The notes under the pieces were generated by a model. It was not told the DNA's origin. It saw only the letters and a list, made by a program, of their open reading frames with translations, and ran no database searches. Positions 1-10,903 of a stretch of DNA of 64,000 bases are shown in pieces; position 1 is the first letter of the stretch; every line of letters starts with the position of its first letter. Where the stretch lies: positions 186,001 to 250,000 of the forward strand of contig JBBMNZ010000078.1 of the NCBI GenBank assembly GCA_037954325.1, given 5' to 3'. Position numbers and translations under genes: made by a program. The stretch comes from Fistularia commersonii. Taxonomy: Eukaryota > Chordata > Actinopteri > Syngnathiformes > Fistulariidae.

Positions 1-175
1 TGAAATTCAAAAGTTATTGCCACTCCTAATCAAAAACGCTCCACTCGGTGAGATAAGCATTTTTTGACCCTATGGCTATATCTTTTAAACTTGTAGCTGG
101 ATTACACTGAATTTGACATATATTATGCAGAATCATGTCCTAAACAACATATTTCAATAGCAGAAACCAGCTTGA

Positions 176-351
176 TGAAATTCAAAAGTTATTGCCACTC
201 CTAATCAAAAATGCTCCAACTCGGGGAGATAAGCACTTTTTGACCCTATGGGTATATCTTTTAAACTTGTAGCTGGATTACACTGAATTTGACATATATC
301 ATGCAGAATCATGTCATAAACAACATATTTCAATAGCAGAAACCAGCTTGA
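176..351 (+). repeat. Reference class F monomer
   Basis: Diagnostic AAAAATGCTCC (loss of the first CpG), CTCGGGGAGAT (or CTCTAGGAG, CTCTGGGAG) and A at 61 in most copies (GCAATTTTTGACC), with a class A body. In block 1 it reads CCTATGGGTATATC and GTCATAAAC. In blocks 4-6 (25154, 30255, 35004, 41511, 45204, 51362) it reads TTGATATATATTATGC. In most places it follows a monomer with AATCACGTCC or CTCCACTCGG. Confidence 0.86.
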
Positions 352-2109
352 TGAAATTCAAAAGTTATTGCCACTCCTAATCAAAAACGCTCCAACTTGG
401 TGAGATAAGCATTTTTTGACCCTATGGCTATATCTTTTAAACTTGTAGCTGGATTACACTGAATTTGACATATATTGTGCAGAATCATGTCCTAAACAAC
501 ATATTTCAATAGCAGAAACCAGCTTGATGAAATTCAAAAGTTATTGCCACTCCTAATCAAAAACGCTCCAACACGGTGAGATATGCACTTTTTGACCCTA
601 TGGCTATATCTTTTAAACTTGTAGCTGGATTACACTGAATTTGACATATATTGTGCAGAATCTTGTCCTAAACAACATATTTCAATAGCAGAAACCAGCT
701 TGATGAAATTCAAAAGTTATTACCACTCCTAATCAAAAACGCTCCAACACGGTGAGATAAGCACTTTTTGACCCTATGGCTATATCTTTTAAACCTGTGA
801 AGGGATGACACTAGATTTGACATATATTGTGCAAAATCATGTCCTAAACAACATATTTCAACAGCAGAAACCAGCTTGATGAAATTCAAAAGTTAATGCC
901 ACTCCTAATCAAAAACGCTCCAACTCGGTGAGATAAGCACTTTTTGAACCTAGGGCTATATCTTTTGAACCTGTGAAGGGATTACACTAGATTTGACATA
1001 TATTGTGCAGAATCATGTCCTAAACAACATATTTCAACAGCAGAAACCAGCTTGATGAAATTCAAAAGTTATTGCCACTCCTAATCAAAAACGCTCCACT
1101 CGGTGAGATAAGCATTTTTTGACCCTATGGCTATATCTTTTAAACTTGTAGCTGGATTACACTGAATTTGACATATATTATGCAGAATCATGTCCTAAAC
1201 AACATATTTCAATAGCAGAAACCAGCTTGATGAAATTCAAAAGTTATTTCCACTCCTAATCAAAAACGCTCCAACTCGGTGAGATAAGCACTTTTTGAAC
1301 CTGAGGCTAAATCTTTTGAACCTGTGAAGGGATTACACTAGATTTGACATATATTGTGCAGAATCATGTCCTAAACAACATATTTAAATAGCAGAAACCA
1401 GCTTGATGAAATTCAAAAGTTATTGCCACTCCTAATCAAAAACGCTCCACTCGGTGAGATAAGCATTTTTTGACCCTATGTCTATATCTTTTAAACTTGT
1501 AGCTGGATTACACTGAATTTGACATATATTATGCAGACTCATGTCCTAAACAACATATTTCAACAGCAGAATCCAGCTTGATGAAATTCAAAAGTTATTG
1601 CCACTCCTAATCAAAAACGCTCCAACTCGGTGAGATAAGCACTTTTTGACCCTAGGGCTATATCTTTTAAACCTGTGAAGGGATGACACTAGATTTGACA
1701 TATATTGTGCAGAATCATGTCCTAAACAACATATTTCAACAGCAGAAACCAGCTTGATGAAATTCAAAAGTTATTGCTACTCCTAATCAAAAACGCTCCA
1801 ACTCGGTGAGATAAGCACTTTTTGAACGAATGGCTATATCTTTTGAACCTGTGAAGGGATTACACTAGTTTTGACATATATTGTGCAGAATCATGTCCTA
1901 AACAACATATTTCAACAGCAGAAACCAGCTTGTTGAAATTCAAAAGTTATTGCCACTCCTAATCAAAAACGCTCCAACTCGGTGAGATAAGCATTTTTTG
2001 ACCCTATGGCTATATCTTTTAAACTTGTAGCTGGATTACACTGAATTTGACATATATTGTGCAGAATCATGTCCTAAACAACATATTTCAAAAGCAGAAA
2101 CCAGCTTGA

Positions 2110-2285
2110 TGAAATTCGTGAGTTATTACCACTCCTAATCAAAAACGCTCCAACTCGGTGAGATAAGCATTTTTTGACCCTATGGCTATATCTTTTAAAC
2201 TTGTAGCTGGATTACACTGAATTTGACATATATTATGCAGAATCATGTCCTAAACAACATATTTCAACAGCAGAAACCAGCTTGA
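2110..2285 (+). repeat. Reference class H monomer (CGTGAG type)
   Basis: Starts TGAAATTCGTGAGTTATTAC (G, T, G at 9-11 and A at 19), adding a third CpG. Every CGTGAG monomer I find (2110, 4571, 16182, 18996, 22515, 27440, 28496, 32189, 33245, 36938, 37994, 57170, 58754, 62626) is preceded by a monomer ending TTTCAAAAGCAG. The two markers thus form one haplotype of about 30 bp across the monomer boundary. The body is usually class A, but class C' at 16182 and 18996. Confidence 0.84.
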
Positions 2286-2461
2286 TGAAATTCAAAAGTT
2301 ATTGCCACTCCTAATCAAAAACGCTCCAACTCGGTGAGATAAGCACTTTTTGAACCTAGGGCTATATCTTTTGAACCTGTGAAGGGATTACACTAGATTT
2401 GACATATATTGTGCAGAATCATGTCCTAAACAACATATTTCAATAGCAGAAACCAGCTTGA
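2286..2461 (+). repeat. Reference class B monomer
   Basis: Class B has C at 61 (GCACTTTTTGAACC), A at 69, G at 74 (CCTAGGGC, giving CCTAGG), G at 88 (CTTTTGAACC), C at 92, GAAG at 96-99 (CTGTGAAGGG), AG at 110-111 (CACTAGATTTG) and usually C at 159 (this copy has T). The consensus has 65 G or C bases in 176 (36.9%). TTCAAAAG at 6-13 and CTTTTGAA at 83-90 form an 8-bp inverted repeat that class A lacks by one base. Confidence 0.9.
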
Positions 2462-4922
2462 TGAAATTCAAAAGTTATTGCCACTCCTAATCAAAAACGC
2501 TCCACTCGGTGAGATAAGCATTTTTTGACCCTATGGCTATATCTTTTAAACTTGTAGCTGGATTACACTGAATTTGACATATATTATGCAGAATCATGTC
2601 CTAAACAACATATTTCAATAGCAGAAACCAGCTTGATGAAATTCAAAAGTTATTGCCACTCCTAATCAAAAATGCTCCAACTCGGGGAGATAAGCAATTT
2701 TTGACCCTATGGGTATATCTTTTAAACTTGTAGCTGGATTACACTGAATTTGACATATATTATGCAGAATCATGTCATAAACAACATATTTCAATAGCAG
2801 AAACCAGCTTGATGAAATTCAAAAGTTATTGCCACTCCTAATCAAAAACGCTCCAACTTGGTGAGATAAGCATTTTTTGACCCTATGGCTATATCTTTTA
2901 AACTTGTAGCTGGATTACACTGAATTTGACATATATTGTGCAGAATCATGTCCTAAACAACATATTTCAATAGCAGAAACCAGCTTGATGAAATTCAAAA
3001 GTTATTGCCACTCCTAATCAAAAACGCTCCAACACGGTGAGATAAGCACTTTTTGACCCTATGGCTATATCTTTTAAACTTGTAGCTGGATTACACTGAA
3101 TTTGACATATATTGTGCAGAATCTTGTCCTAAACAACATATTTCAATAGCAGAAACCAGCTTGATGAAATTCAAAAGTTATTGCCACTCCTAATCAAAAA
3201 CGCTCCAACACGGTGAGATAAGCACTTTTTGACCCTATGGCTATATCTTTTAAACCTGTGAAGGGATGACACTAGATTTGACATATATTGTGCAAAATCA
3301 TGTCCTAAACAACATATTTCAACAGCAGAAACCAGCTTGATGAAATTCAAAAGTTAATGCCACTCCTAATCAAAAACGCTCCAACTCGGTGAGATAAGCA
3401 CTTTTTGAACCTAGGGCTATATCTTTTGAACCTGTGAAGGGATTACACTAGATTTGACATATATTGTGCAGAATCATGTCCTAAACAACATATTTCAACA
3501 GCAGAAACCAGCTTGATGAAATTCAAAAGTTATTGCCACTCCTAATCAAAAACGCTCCACTCGGTGAGATAAGCATTTTTTGACCCTATGGCTATATCTT
3601 TTAAACTTGTAGCTGGATTACACTGAATTTGACATATATTATGCAGAATCATGTCCTAAACAACATATTTCAATAGCAGAAACCAGCTTGATGAAATTCA
3701 AAAGTTATTTCCACTCCTAATCAAAAACGCTCCAACTCGGTGAGATAAGCACTTTTTGAACCTGAGGCTAAATCTTTTGAACCTGTGAAGGGATTACACT
3801 AGATTTGACATATATTGTGCAGAATCATGTCCTAAACAACATATTTAAATAGCAGAAACCAGCTTGATGAAATTCAAAAGTTATTGCCACTCCTAATCAA
3901 AAACGCTCCACTCGGTGAGATAAGCATTTTTTGACCCTATGGCTATATCTTTTAAACTTGTAGCTGGATTACACTGAATTTGACATATATTATGCAGACT
4001 CATGTCCTAAACAACATATTTCAACAGCAGAATCCAGCTTGATGAAATTCAAAAGTTATTGCCACTCCTAATCAAAAACGCTCCAACTCGGTGAGATAAG
4101 CACTTTTTGACCCTAGGGCTATATCTTTTAAACCTGTGAAGGGATGACACTAGATTTGACATATATTGTGCAGAATCATGTCCTAAACAACATATTTCAA
4201 CAGCAGAAACCAGCTTGATGAAATTCAAAAGTTATTGCTACTCCTAATCAAAAACGCTCCAACTCGGTGAGATAAGCACTTTTTGAACGAATGGCTATAT
4301 CTTTTGAACCTGTGAAGGGATTACACTAGTTTTGACATATATTGTGCAGAATCATGTCCTAAACAACATATTTCAACAGCAGAAACCAGCTTGTTGAAAT
4401 TCAAAAGTTATTGCCACTCCTAATCAAAAACGCTCCAACTCGGTGAGATAAGCATTTTTTGACCCTATGGCTATATCTTTTAAACTTGTAGCTGGATTAC
4501 ACTGAATTTGACATATATTGTGCAGAATCATGTCCTAAACAACATATTTCAAAAGCAGAAACCAGCTTGATGAAATTCGTGAGTTATTACCACTCCTAAT
4601 CAAAAACGCTCCAACTCGGTGAGATAAGCATTTTTTGACCCTATGGCTATATCTTTTAAACTTGTAGCTGGATTACACTGAATTTGACATATATTATGCA
4701 GAATCATGTCCTAAACAACATATTTCAACAGCAGAAACCAGCTTGATGAAATTCAAAAGTTATTGCCACTCCTAATCAAAAACGCTCCAACTCGGTGAGA
4801 TAAGCACTTTTTGAACCTATGGCTATATCTTTTGAACCTGTGAAGGGATTACACTAGATTTGACATATATTGTGCAGAATCATGTCCTAAACAACATATT
4901 TCAATAGCAGAAACCAGCTTGA
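2462..4922 (+). repeat. 14-monomer higher-order repeat, copy 2 (block 1)
   Basis: Same 14 monomers in the same order as 1-2461, offset by exactly 2,461 bp, including all three 175-bp monomers. By eye I find only about six to eight substitutions between the copies. Examples are ATATGCAC near 582 versus ATAAGCAC here, TATTACCAC near 719 versus TATTGCCAC, and CCTAGGGC near 2356 versus CCTATGGC near 4817. That is roughly 99.7% identity, far above the identity of neighbouring monomers within one copy. This contrast is the defining sign of a higher-order repeat. Confidence 0.93.
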
Positions 4923-6679
4923 TGAAATTCAAAAGTTATTGCCACTCCTAATCAAAAACGCTCCACTCGGTGAGATAAGCATTTTTTGACCCTATGGCTA
5001 TATCTTTTAAACTTGTAGCTGGATTACACTGAATTTGACATATATTATGCAGAATCATGTCCTAAACAACATATTTCAATAGCAGAAACCAGCTTGATGA
5101 AATTCAAAAGTTATTGCCACTCCCAATCAAAAATGCTCCAACTCGGGGAGATAAGCAATTTTTGACCCTATGGGTATATCTTTTAAACTTGTAGCTGGAT
5201 TACACTGAATTTGACATATATTATGCAGAATCATGTCATAAACAACATATTTCAATAGCAGAAACCAGCTTGATGAAATTCAAAAGTTATTGCCACTCCT
5301 AATCAAAAACGCTCCAACTTGGTGAGATAAGCATTTTTTGACCCTATGGCTATATCTTTTAAACTTGTAGCTGGATTACACTGAATTTGACATATATTGT
5401 GCAGAATCATGTCCTAAACAACATATTTCAATAGCAGAAACCAGCTTGATGAAATTCAAAAGTTATTGCCACTCCTAATCAAAAACGCTCCAACACGGTG
5501 AGATAAGCACTTTTTGACCCTATGGCTATATCTTTTAAACTTGTAGCTGGATTACACTGAATTTGACATATATTGTGCAGAATCTTGTCCTAAACAACAT
5601 ATTTCAATAGCAGAAACCAGCTCGATGAAATTCAAAAGTTATTGCCACTCCTAATCAAAAACGCTCCAACACGGTGAGATAAGCACTTTTTGACCCTATG
5701 GCTATATCTTTTAAACCTGTGAAGGGATGACACTAGATTTGACATATATTGTGCAGAATCATGTCCTAAACAACATATTTCAACAGCAGAAACCAGCTTG
5801 ATGAAATTCAAAAGTTAATGCCACTCCTAATCAAAAACGCTCCAACTCGGTGAGATAAGCACTTTTTGAACGAATGGCTATATCTTTTGAACCTGTGAAG
5901 GATTTACAGTAGTTTTGACATATATTGTGCAGAATCATGTCCTAAACAACATATTTCAAAAGCAGAAACCAGCTTGATGAAATTCAAAAGTTATTGCCAC
6001 TCCTAATCAAAAACGCTCCAACTCGGTGAGATAAGCACTTTTTGAACCTAGGGCTATATCTTTTGAACCTGTGAAGGGATTACACTAGATTTGACATATA
6101 TTGTGCAGAATCATGTCCTAAACAACATATTTCAACAGCAAAAACCAGCTTGATGAAATTCAAAAGTTATTGCCACTCCTAATCAAAAACGCTCCACTCG
6201 GTGAGATAAGCATTTTTTGACCCTATGGCTATATCTTTTAAACTTGTAGCTGGATTACACTGAATTTGACATATATTATGCAAAATCATGTCCTAAACAA
6301 CATATTTCAATAGCAGAAACCAGCTTGATGAAATTCAAAAGTTATTTCCACTCCTAATCAAAAACGCTCCAACTCGGTGAGATAAGCACTTTTTGAACCT
6401 AGGGCTAAATCTTTTGAACCTGTGAAGGGATTACACTAGATTTGACATATATTGTGCAGAATCATGTCCTAAACAACATATTTAAATAGCAGAAACCAGC
6501 TTGATGAAATTCAAAAGTTATTGCCACTCCTAATCAAAAACGCTCCACTCGGTGAGATAAGCATTTTTTGACCCTATGGCTATATCTTTTAAACTTGTAG
6601 CTGGATTACACTGAATTTGACATATATTATGCAGAATCACGTCCTAAACAACATATTTCAATAGCAGAAACCAGCTTGA
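4923..6679 (+). repeat. 14-monomer higher-order repeat, rearranged third copy
   Basis: The first five monomers (4923, 5098, 5274, 5450, 5626) repeat monomers 1-5 of the 14-mer. At monomer 6 the expected single monomer (GTTAATGCC start with class B body) is replaced by two, at 5802 and 5978: the first keeps the GTTAATGCC start but has a class C body, the second supplies the class B body. Monomers 7-9 follow at 6154, 6329 and 6505 with their CTCCACTCGG deletions. After 6680 the order no longer follows the 14-mer. So this copy has gained one monomer and lost its last five. Confidence 0.88.
5802..5977 (+). repeat. Chimeric monomer at the break in the third 14-mer copy
   Basis: The left end carries GTTAATGCC, diagnostic of monomer 6 of the 14-mer. 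The body carries GAACGAATGG and CTAGTTTTGAC, as in class C, and the tail carries TTTCAAAAGCAG, as in the monomer that precedes class H. It also has two private changes, GAAGGATTTACAG in place of GAAGGGATTACAC. The mosaic suggests unequal exchange or gene conversion inside a monomer, followed by point mutation. Confidence 0.8.
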
Positions 6680-6855
6680 TGAAATTCAAAAGTTATTGCC
6701 ACTCCTAATCAAAAATGCTCCAACTCTGGGAGATAAGCAATTTTTGACCCTAGGGCTATATCTTTTGAACCTGTGAAGGGATTACACTAGATTTGACATA
6801 TATTGTGCAAAATCATGTCCTAAACAACATATTTCAACAGCAGAAACCAGCTTGA
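6680..6855 (+). repeat. Chimeric class F/B monomer at the block 1 to block 2 transition
   Basis: The left part is class F (AAAAATGCTCC, CTCTGGGAGAT, GCAATTTTTGACC) but from CCTAGGGC onward the body is class B (CTTTTGAACCTGTGAAGGG, CTAGATTTGAC, GTGCAAAATC). In the 14-mer, class F monomers carry a class A-type body. The switch lies between about monomer positions 61 and 74 and coincides with loss of the 14-mer order. Confidence 0.8.
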
Positions 6856-7207
6856 TGAAATTCATGAGTTATTTCCACTCCTAATCAAAAACGCTCCAAC
6901 TCGGTGAGATAAGCATTTTTTGACCCTATGGCTATATCTTTTAAACTTGTAGCTGGATTACACTGATTTTGACATATATTATGCAAAATCATGTCCTAAA
7001 CAACATATTTCAATAGCAGAAACCAGCTTGATGAAATTCAAAAGTTATTGCCACTCCTAATCAAAAACGCTCCAACTCGGTGAGATAAGCATTTTTTGAC
7101 CCTATGGCTATATCTTTTTAACTTGTAGCTGGATTACACTGAATTTGACATATATTATGCAGAATCATGTCCTAAACAACATATTTCAATAGCAGAAACC
7201 AGCTTGA

Positions 7208-7383
7208 TGAAATTCAAAAGTTATTGCCACTCCTAATCAAAAACGCTCCAACTCGGTGAGATAAGCACTTTTTGAACGAATGGCTATATCTTTTGAACCT
7301 GTGAAGGGATTACACTAGTTTTGACATATATTGTGCAGAATCATGTCCTAAACAACATATTTCAACAGCAGAAACCAGCTTGA
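7208..7383 (+). repeat. Reference class C monomer
   Basis: A class B relative with GAAT at 71-74 (GAACGAATGG) and T at 112 (CTAGTTTTGAC, giving ACTAGT). A subtype with GGCTCTATC (25506, 30607, 35356, 41863, 45556, 47844, 51714) tracks the right half of the 27-mer and its derivatives. Another subtype ends in ACATATGTCAACAGAAG and always precedes a TTTCCAATCC class K monomer in block 6. Confidence 0.87.
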
Positions 7384-7559
7384 TGAAATTCAAAAGTTAT
7401 TGCCACTCCTAATCAAAAACGCTCCAACTCGGTGAGATAAGCATTTTTTGACCCTATGGCTATATCTTTTAAACTTGTAGCTGGATTACACTGAATTTGA
7501 CATATATTGTGCAGAATCATGTCCTAAACAACATATTTCAATAGCAGAAACCAGCTTGA
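7384..7559 (+). repeat. Reference class A monomer
   Basis: Typical of the commonest class. Relative to class B it has T at 61 (GCATTTTTTGACC), C at 69, T at 74 (CCTATGGC), A at 88 (CTTTTAAAC, which creates TTTAAA), T at 92, AGCT at 96-99 (TTGTAGCTGG), GA at 110-111 (CACTGAATTTG) and T at 159 (TTTCAATAGCAG). Positions 1-60 and 112-158 are nearly the same as in class B. The consensus is 176 bp with 61 G or C bases (34.7%). Confidence 0.9.
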
Positions 7560-8615
7560 TGAAATTCAAAAGTTATTGCCACTCCTAATCAAAAACGCTC
7601 CAACTCGGTGAGATAAGCATTTTTTGACCCTATGGCTATATCTTTTAAACTTGTAGCTGGATTACACTGAATTTGACATATATTGTGCAGAATCATGTCC
7701 TAAATAACCTATTTCAATAGCAGAAACCAGCTTGATGAAATTCAAAAGTTATTTCCACTCCTAATCAAAAACGCTCCAACTCGGTGAGATAAGCACTTTT
7801 TGAACCTAGGGCTATATCTTTTGAACCTGTGAAGGGATTACACTAGATTTGATATATATTGTGCAAAATCATGTCCTAAACAACATATTTCAACAGCAGA
7901 AACGAGCTTGATGAAATTCAAAAGTTATTGCCACTCCTAATCAAAAACGCTCCAACTCGGTGAGATAAGCACTTTTTGAACCTAGGGCTATATCTTTTGA
8001 ACCTGTGAAGGGATTACACTAGATTTGACATATATTGTGCAAAATCATGTCCTAAACAACATATTTCAACAGCAGAAACCAGCTTGATGAAATTCATGAG
8101 TTATTTCCACTCCTAATCAAAAACGCTCCAACTCGGTGAGATAAGCATTTTTTGACCCTATGGCTATATCTTTTAAACTTGTAGCTGGATTACACTGAAT
8201 TTGACATATATTATGCAGAATCATGTCCTAAACAACATATTTCAATAGCAGAAACCAGCTTGATGAAATTCAAAAGTTATTGCCACTCCTAATCAAAAAC
8301 GCTCCAACTCGGTGAGATAAGCATTTTTTGACCCTATGGCTATATCTTTTAAACTTGTAGCTGGATTACACTGAATTTGACATATATTGTTCAGAATCAT
8401 GTCCTAAATAACATATTTCAATAGCAGAAACCAGCTTGATGACATTCATGAGTTATTTCCACTCCTAATCAAAAACGCTCCAACTCGGTGAGATAAGCAT
8501 TTTTTGACCCTATGGCTATATCTTTTAAACTTGTAGGTGGATTACACTGAATTTGACATATATTATGCAGAATCATGTCCTAAACAACATATTTCAATAG
8601 CAGAAACCAGCTTGA

Positions 8616-8791
8616 TGAAATTCAAAAGTTATTGCCACTCCTTAACAAAAACGCTCCAACTCGGTGAGATAAGCACTTTTTGACTCTAGGGCTATATCTT
8701 TTAAACTTGTATCTGGATTACACTGAATTTGACATATATTGTGCAAAATCATGTCCTAAACAACATATTTCAACAGCAGAAACCAGCTTGA
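8616..8791 (+). repeat. Reference class E monomer (first of 18)
   Basis: Diagnostic CACTCCTTAACAAAAAC (changes at 28 and 30) and TGACTCTAGGGC (T at 70), then a class A body from 88 to 111 and GTGCAAAATC. I count 18 copies: 8616, 13016, 26210, 30959, 35708, 40105, 43798, 46436, 47140, 48724, 49428, 52594, 53298, 54706, 55410, 58930, 59634 and 60866. None occurs to the left of 8616. The marker is convenient for phasing the HORs. Copies at 47140, 49428, 53298, 55410 and 59634 also read GATAACCAC. Confidence 0.9.
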
Positions 8792-8967
8792 TGAAATTCA
8801 AAAGTTATTGCCACTCCTAATCAAAAACGCTCCAACTCGGTGAGATAAGCACTTTTTGACCCTAGGGCTATATCTTTTAAACCTGTGAAGGGATGACACT
8901 AGATTTGACATATATTGTGCAGAATCATGTCCTAAACAACATATTTCAACAGCAGAAACCAGCTTGA
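8792..8967 (+). repeat. Reference class D monomer
   Basis: A mosaic of A and B: GACCCTAGGGC (C at 69, G at 74), CTTTTAAACC (A at 88, C at 92), GAAG at 96-99, then GGATGACACTAG, with a diagnostic G at 104. Class D follows class E almost everywhere E occurs; the exception is 47140, where E is followed by C. It is also found without E at 1582, 15128, 17942 and 21108. Confidence 0.87.
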
Positions 8968-9143
8968 TGAAATTCAAAAGTTATTGCCACTCCTAATCAA
9001 AAACGCTCCAACTTGGTGAGATAAGCATTTTTTGTCCCTATGGCTATATCTTTTAAACTTGTAGCTGGATTACACTGAATTTGACATATATTGTGCAGAA
9101 TCATGTCCTAAACAACATATTTCAATAGCAGAAACCAGCTTGA
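8968..9143 (+). repeat. Reference class G monomer
   Basis: Diagnostic CCAACTTGGTGAG (second CpG changed to TpG at 47) and TTTTTTGTCCC (T at 68), with a class A body. It occupies the fourth place of the E-D-C-G-C' cassette (third place here, since C is absent). At 49956, 53826 and 59986 the G left half is joined to a class B right half. Confidence 0.85.
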
Positions 9144-9319
9144 TGAAATTCAAAAGTTATTGCCACTCCTAATCAAAAACGCTCCAACTCGGTGAGATAA
9201 GCACTTTTTGAACAAATGGCTATATCTTTTGAACCTGTGAAGGGATTACACTAGATTTGACATATATTGTGCAGAATCATGTCATAAACAACATATTTCA
9301 ATAACAGAAACCAGCTTGA
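9144..9319 (+). repeat. Reference class C' monomer
   Basis: Like class C but with AAAT at 71-74 (GAACAAATGG). It usually follows class G and closes the E-D-(C)-G-C' cassette. This copy has CTAGATTTG, GTCATAAAC and CAATAACAG in its right half instead of the usual CTAGTTTTG, so it is itself mosaic. The copies at 54002 and 60162 read GGCTTAATC. Confidence 0.83.
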
Positions 9320-9495
9320 TGAAATTCAAAAGTTATTGCCACTCCTAATCAAAAATGCTCCAACTCTGGGAGATAAGCAATTTTTGACCCTATGGCTATA
9401 TCTTTTAAACTTGTAGCTGGATTACACTGATTTTGACATATATTATGCAAAATCATGTCCTAAACAACATATTTCAATAGCAGAAACCAGCTTGA
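9320..9495 (+). repeat. Chimeric class F/A monomer with CACTGATTTTGAC tail
   Basis: The left half matches the monomer at 6680 (AAAAATGCTCC, CTCTGGGAG, GCAATTTTTGACC). The right half matches the monomer at 6856 (CACTGATTTTGAC, ATTATGCAAAATC). The 2,464-bp-spaced homology (6,930 with 9,395) begins inside this monomer. It therefore marks a recombination junction: the joint is intramonomeric and in register, so monomer length was kept at 176 bp. Confidence 0.78.
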
Positions 9496-10023
9496 TGAAA
9501 TTCAAAAGTTATTGCCACTCCTAATCAAAAACGCTCCAACTCGGTGAGATAAGCATTTTTTGACCCTATGGCTATATCTTTTAAACTTGTAGCTGGATTA
9601 CACTGAATTTGACATATATTATGCAGAATCATGTCCTAAACAACATATTTCAATAGCAGAAACCAGCTTGATGAAATTCAAAAGTTATTGCCACTCCTAA
9701 TCAAAAACGCTCCAACTCGGTGAGATAAGCACTTTTTGAACGAATGGCTATATCTTTTGAACCTGTGAAGGGATTACACTAGTTTTGACATATATTGTGC
9801 AGAATCATGTCCTAAACAACATATTTCAACAGCAGAAACCAGCTTGATGAAATTCAAAAGTTATTGCCACTCCTAATCAAAAACGCTCCAACTCGGTGAG
9901 ATAAGCATTTTTTGACCCTATGGCTATATCTTTTAAACTTGTAGCTGGATTACACTGAATTTGACATATATTATGCAGAATCATGTCCTAAACAACATAT
10001 TTCAATAGCAGAAACCAGCTTGA

Positions 10024-10903
10024 TGAAATTCAAAAGTTATTGCCACTCCTAATCAAAAACGCTCCAACTCGGTGAGATAAGCATTTTTTGACCCTATGGC
10101 TATATCTTTTAAACTTGTAGCTGGATTACACTGAATTTGACATATATTGTGCAGAATCATGTCCTAAATAACCTATTTCAATAGCAGAAACCAGCTTGAT
10201 GAAATTCAAAAGTTATTTCCACACCTAATCAAAAACGCTCCAACTCGGTGAGATAAGCACTTTTTGAACCTAGGGCTATATCTTTTGAACCTGTGAAGGG
10301 ATTACACTAGATTTGATATATATTGTGCAAAATCATGTCCTAAACAACATATTTCAACAGCAGAAACGAGCTTGATGAAATTCAAAAGTTATTGCCACTC
10401 CTAATCAAAAACGCTCCAACTCGGTGAGATAAGCACTTTTTGAACCTAGGGCTATATCTTTTGAACCTGTGAAGGGATTACACTAGATTTGACATATATT
10501 GTGCAAAATCATGTCCTAAACAACATATTTCAACAGCAGAAACCAGCTTGATGAAATTCATGAGTTATTTCCACTCCTAATCAAAAACGCTCCAACTCGG
10601 TGAGATAAGCATTTTTTGACCCTATGGCTATATCTTTTAAACTTGTAGCTGGATTACACTGATTTTGACATATATTATGCAAAATCATGTCCTAAACAAC
10701 ATATTTCAATAGCAGAAACCAGCTTGATGAAATTCAAAAGTTATTGCCACTCCTAATCAAAAACGCTCCAACTCGGTGAGATAAGCATTTTTTGACCCTA
10801 TGGCTATATCTTTTTAACTTGTAGCTGGATTACACTGAATTTGACATATATTATGCAGAATCATGTCCTAAACAACATATTTCAATAGCAGAAACCAGCT
10901 TGA
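10024..10903 (+). repeat. Five-monomer tandem duplication, copy 1
   Basis: Five monomers (10024, 10200, 10376, 10552, 10728), 880 bp. In order: class A with AATAACCTATTTC; a GTTATTTCC class B with GATATATATT and AGAAACGAGC; class B with GTGCAAAATC; class K (CATGAGTTATTTCC) with CACTGATTTTGAC; and class A with TATCTTTTTAACTTG. All five markers recur 880 bp later. The second monomer has a private change, CCACACCTAATC. Confidence 0.88.

Larger units (their letters stand above)
1..2461 (+). repeat. 14-monomer higher-order repeat, copy 1 (block 1)
   Basis: Fourteen monomers totalling 2,461 bp (14 x 176 minus three single-base deletions). Starts are 1, 176, 352, 528, 704, 880, 1056, 1231, 1407, 1582, 1758, 1934, 2110 and 2286. 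Those at 1, 1056 and 1407 read CTCCACTCGG instead of CTCCAACTCGG and are 175 bp. The monomer at 176 is class F, that at 1582 class D, that at 1758 class C with GTTATTGCTACTCC, that at 2110 class H and that at 2286 class B. The first left-hand base is the window edge, so the HOR may continue to the left. The phase of the unit is arbitrary. Confidence 0.93.
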
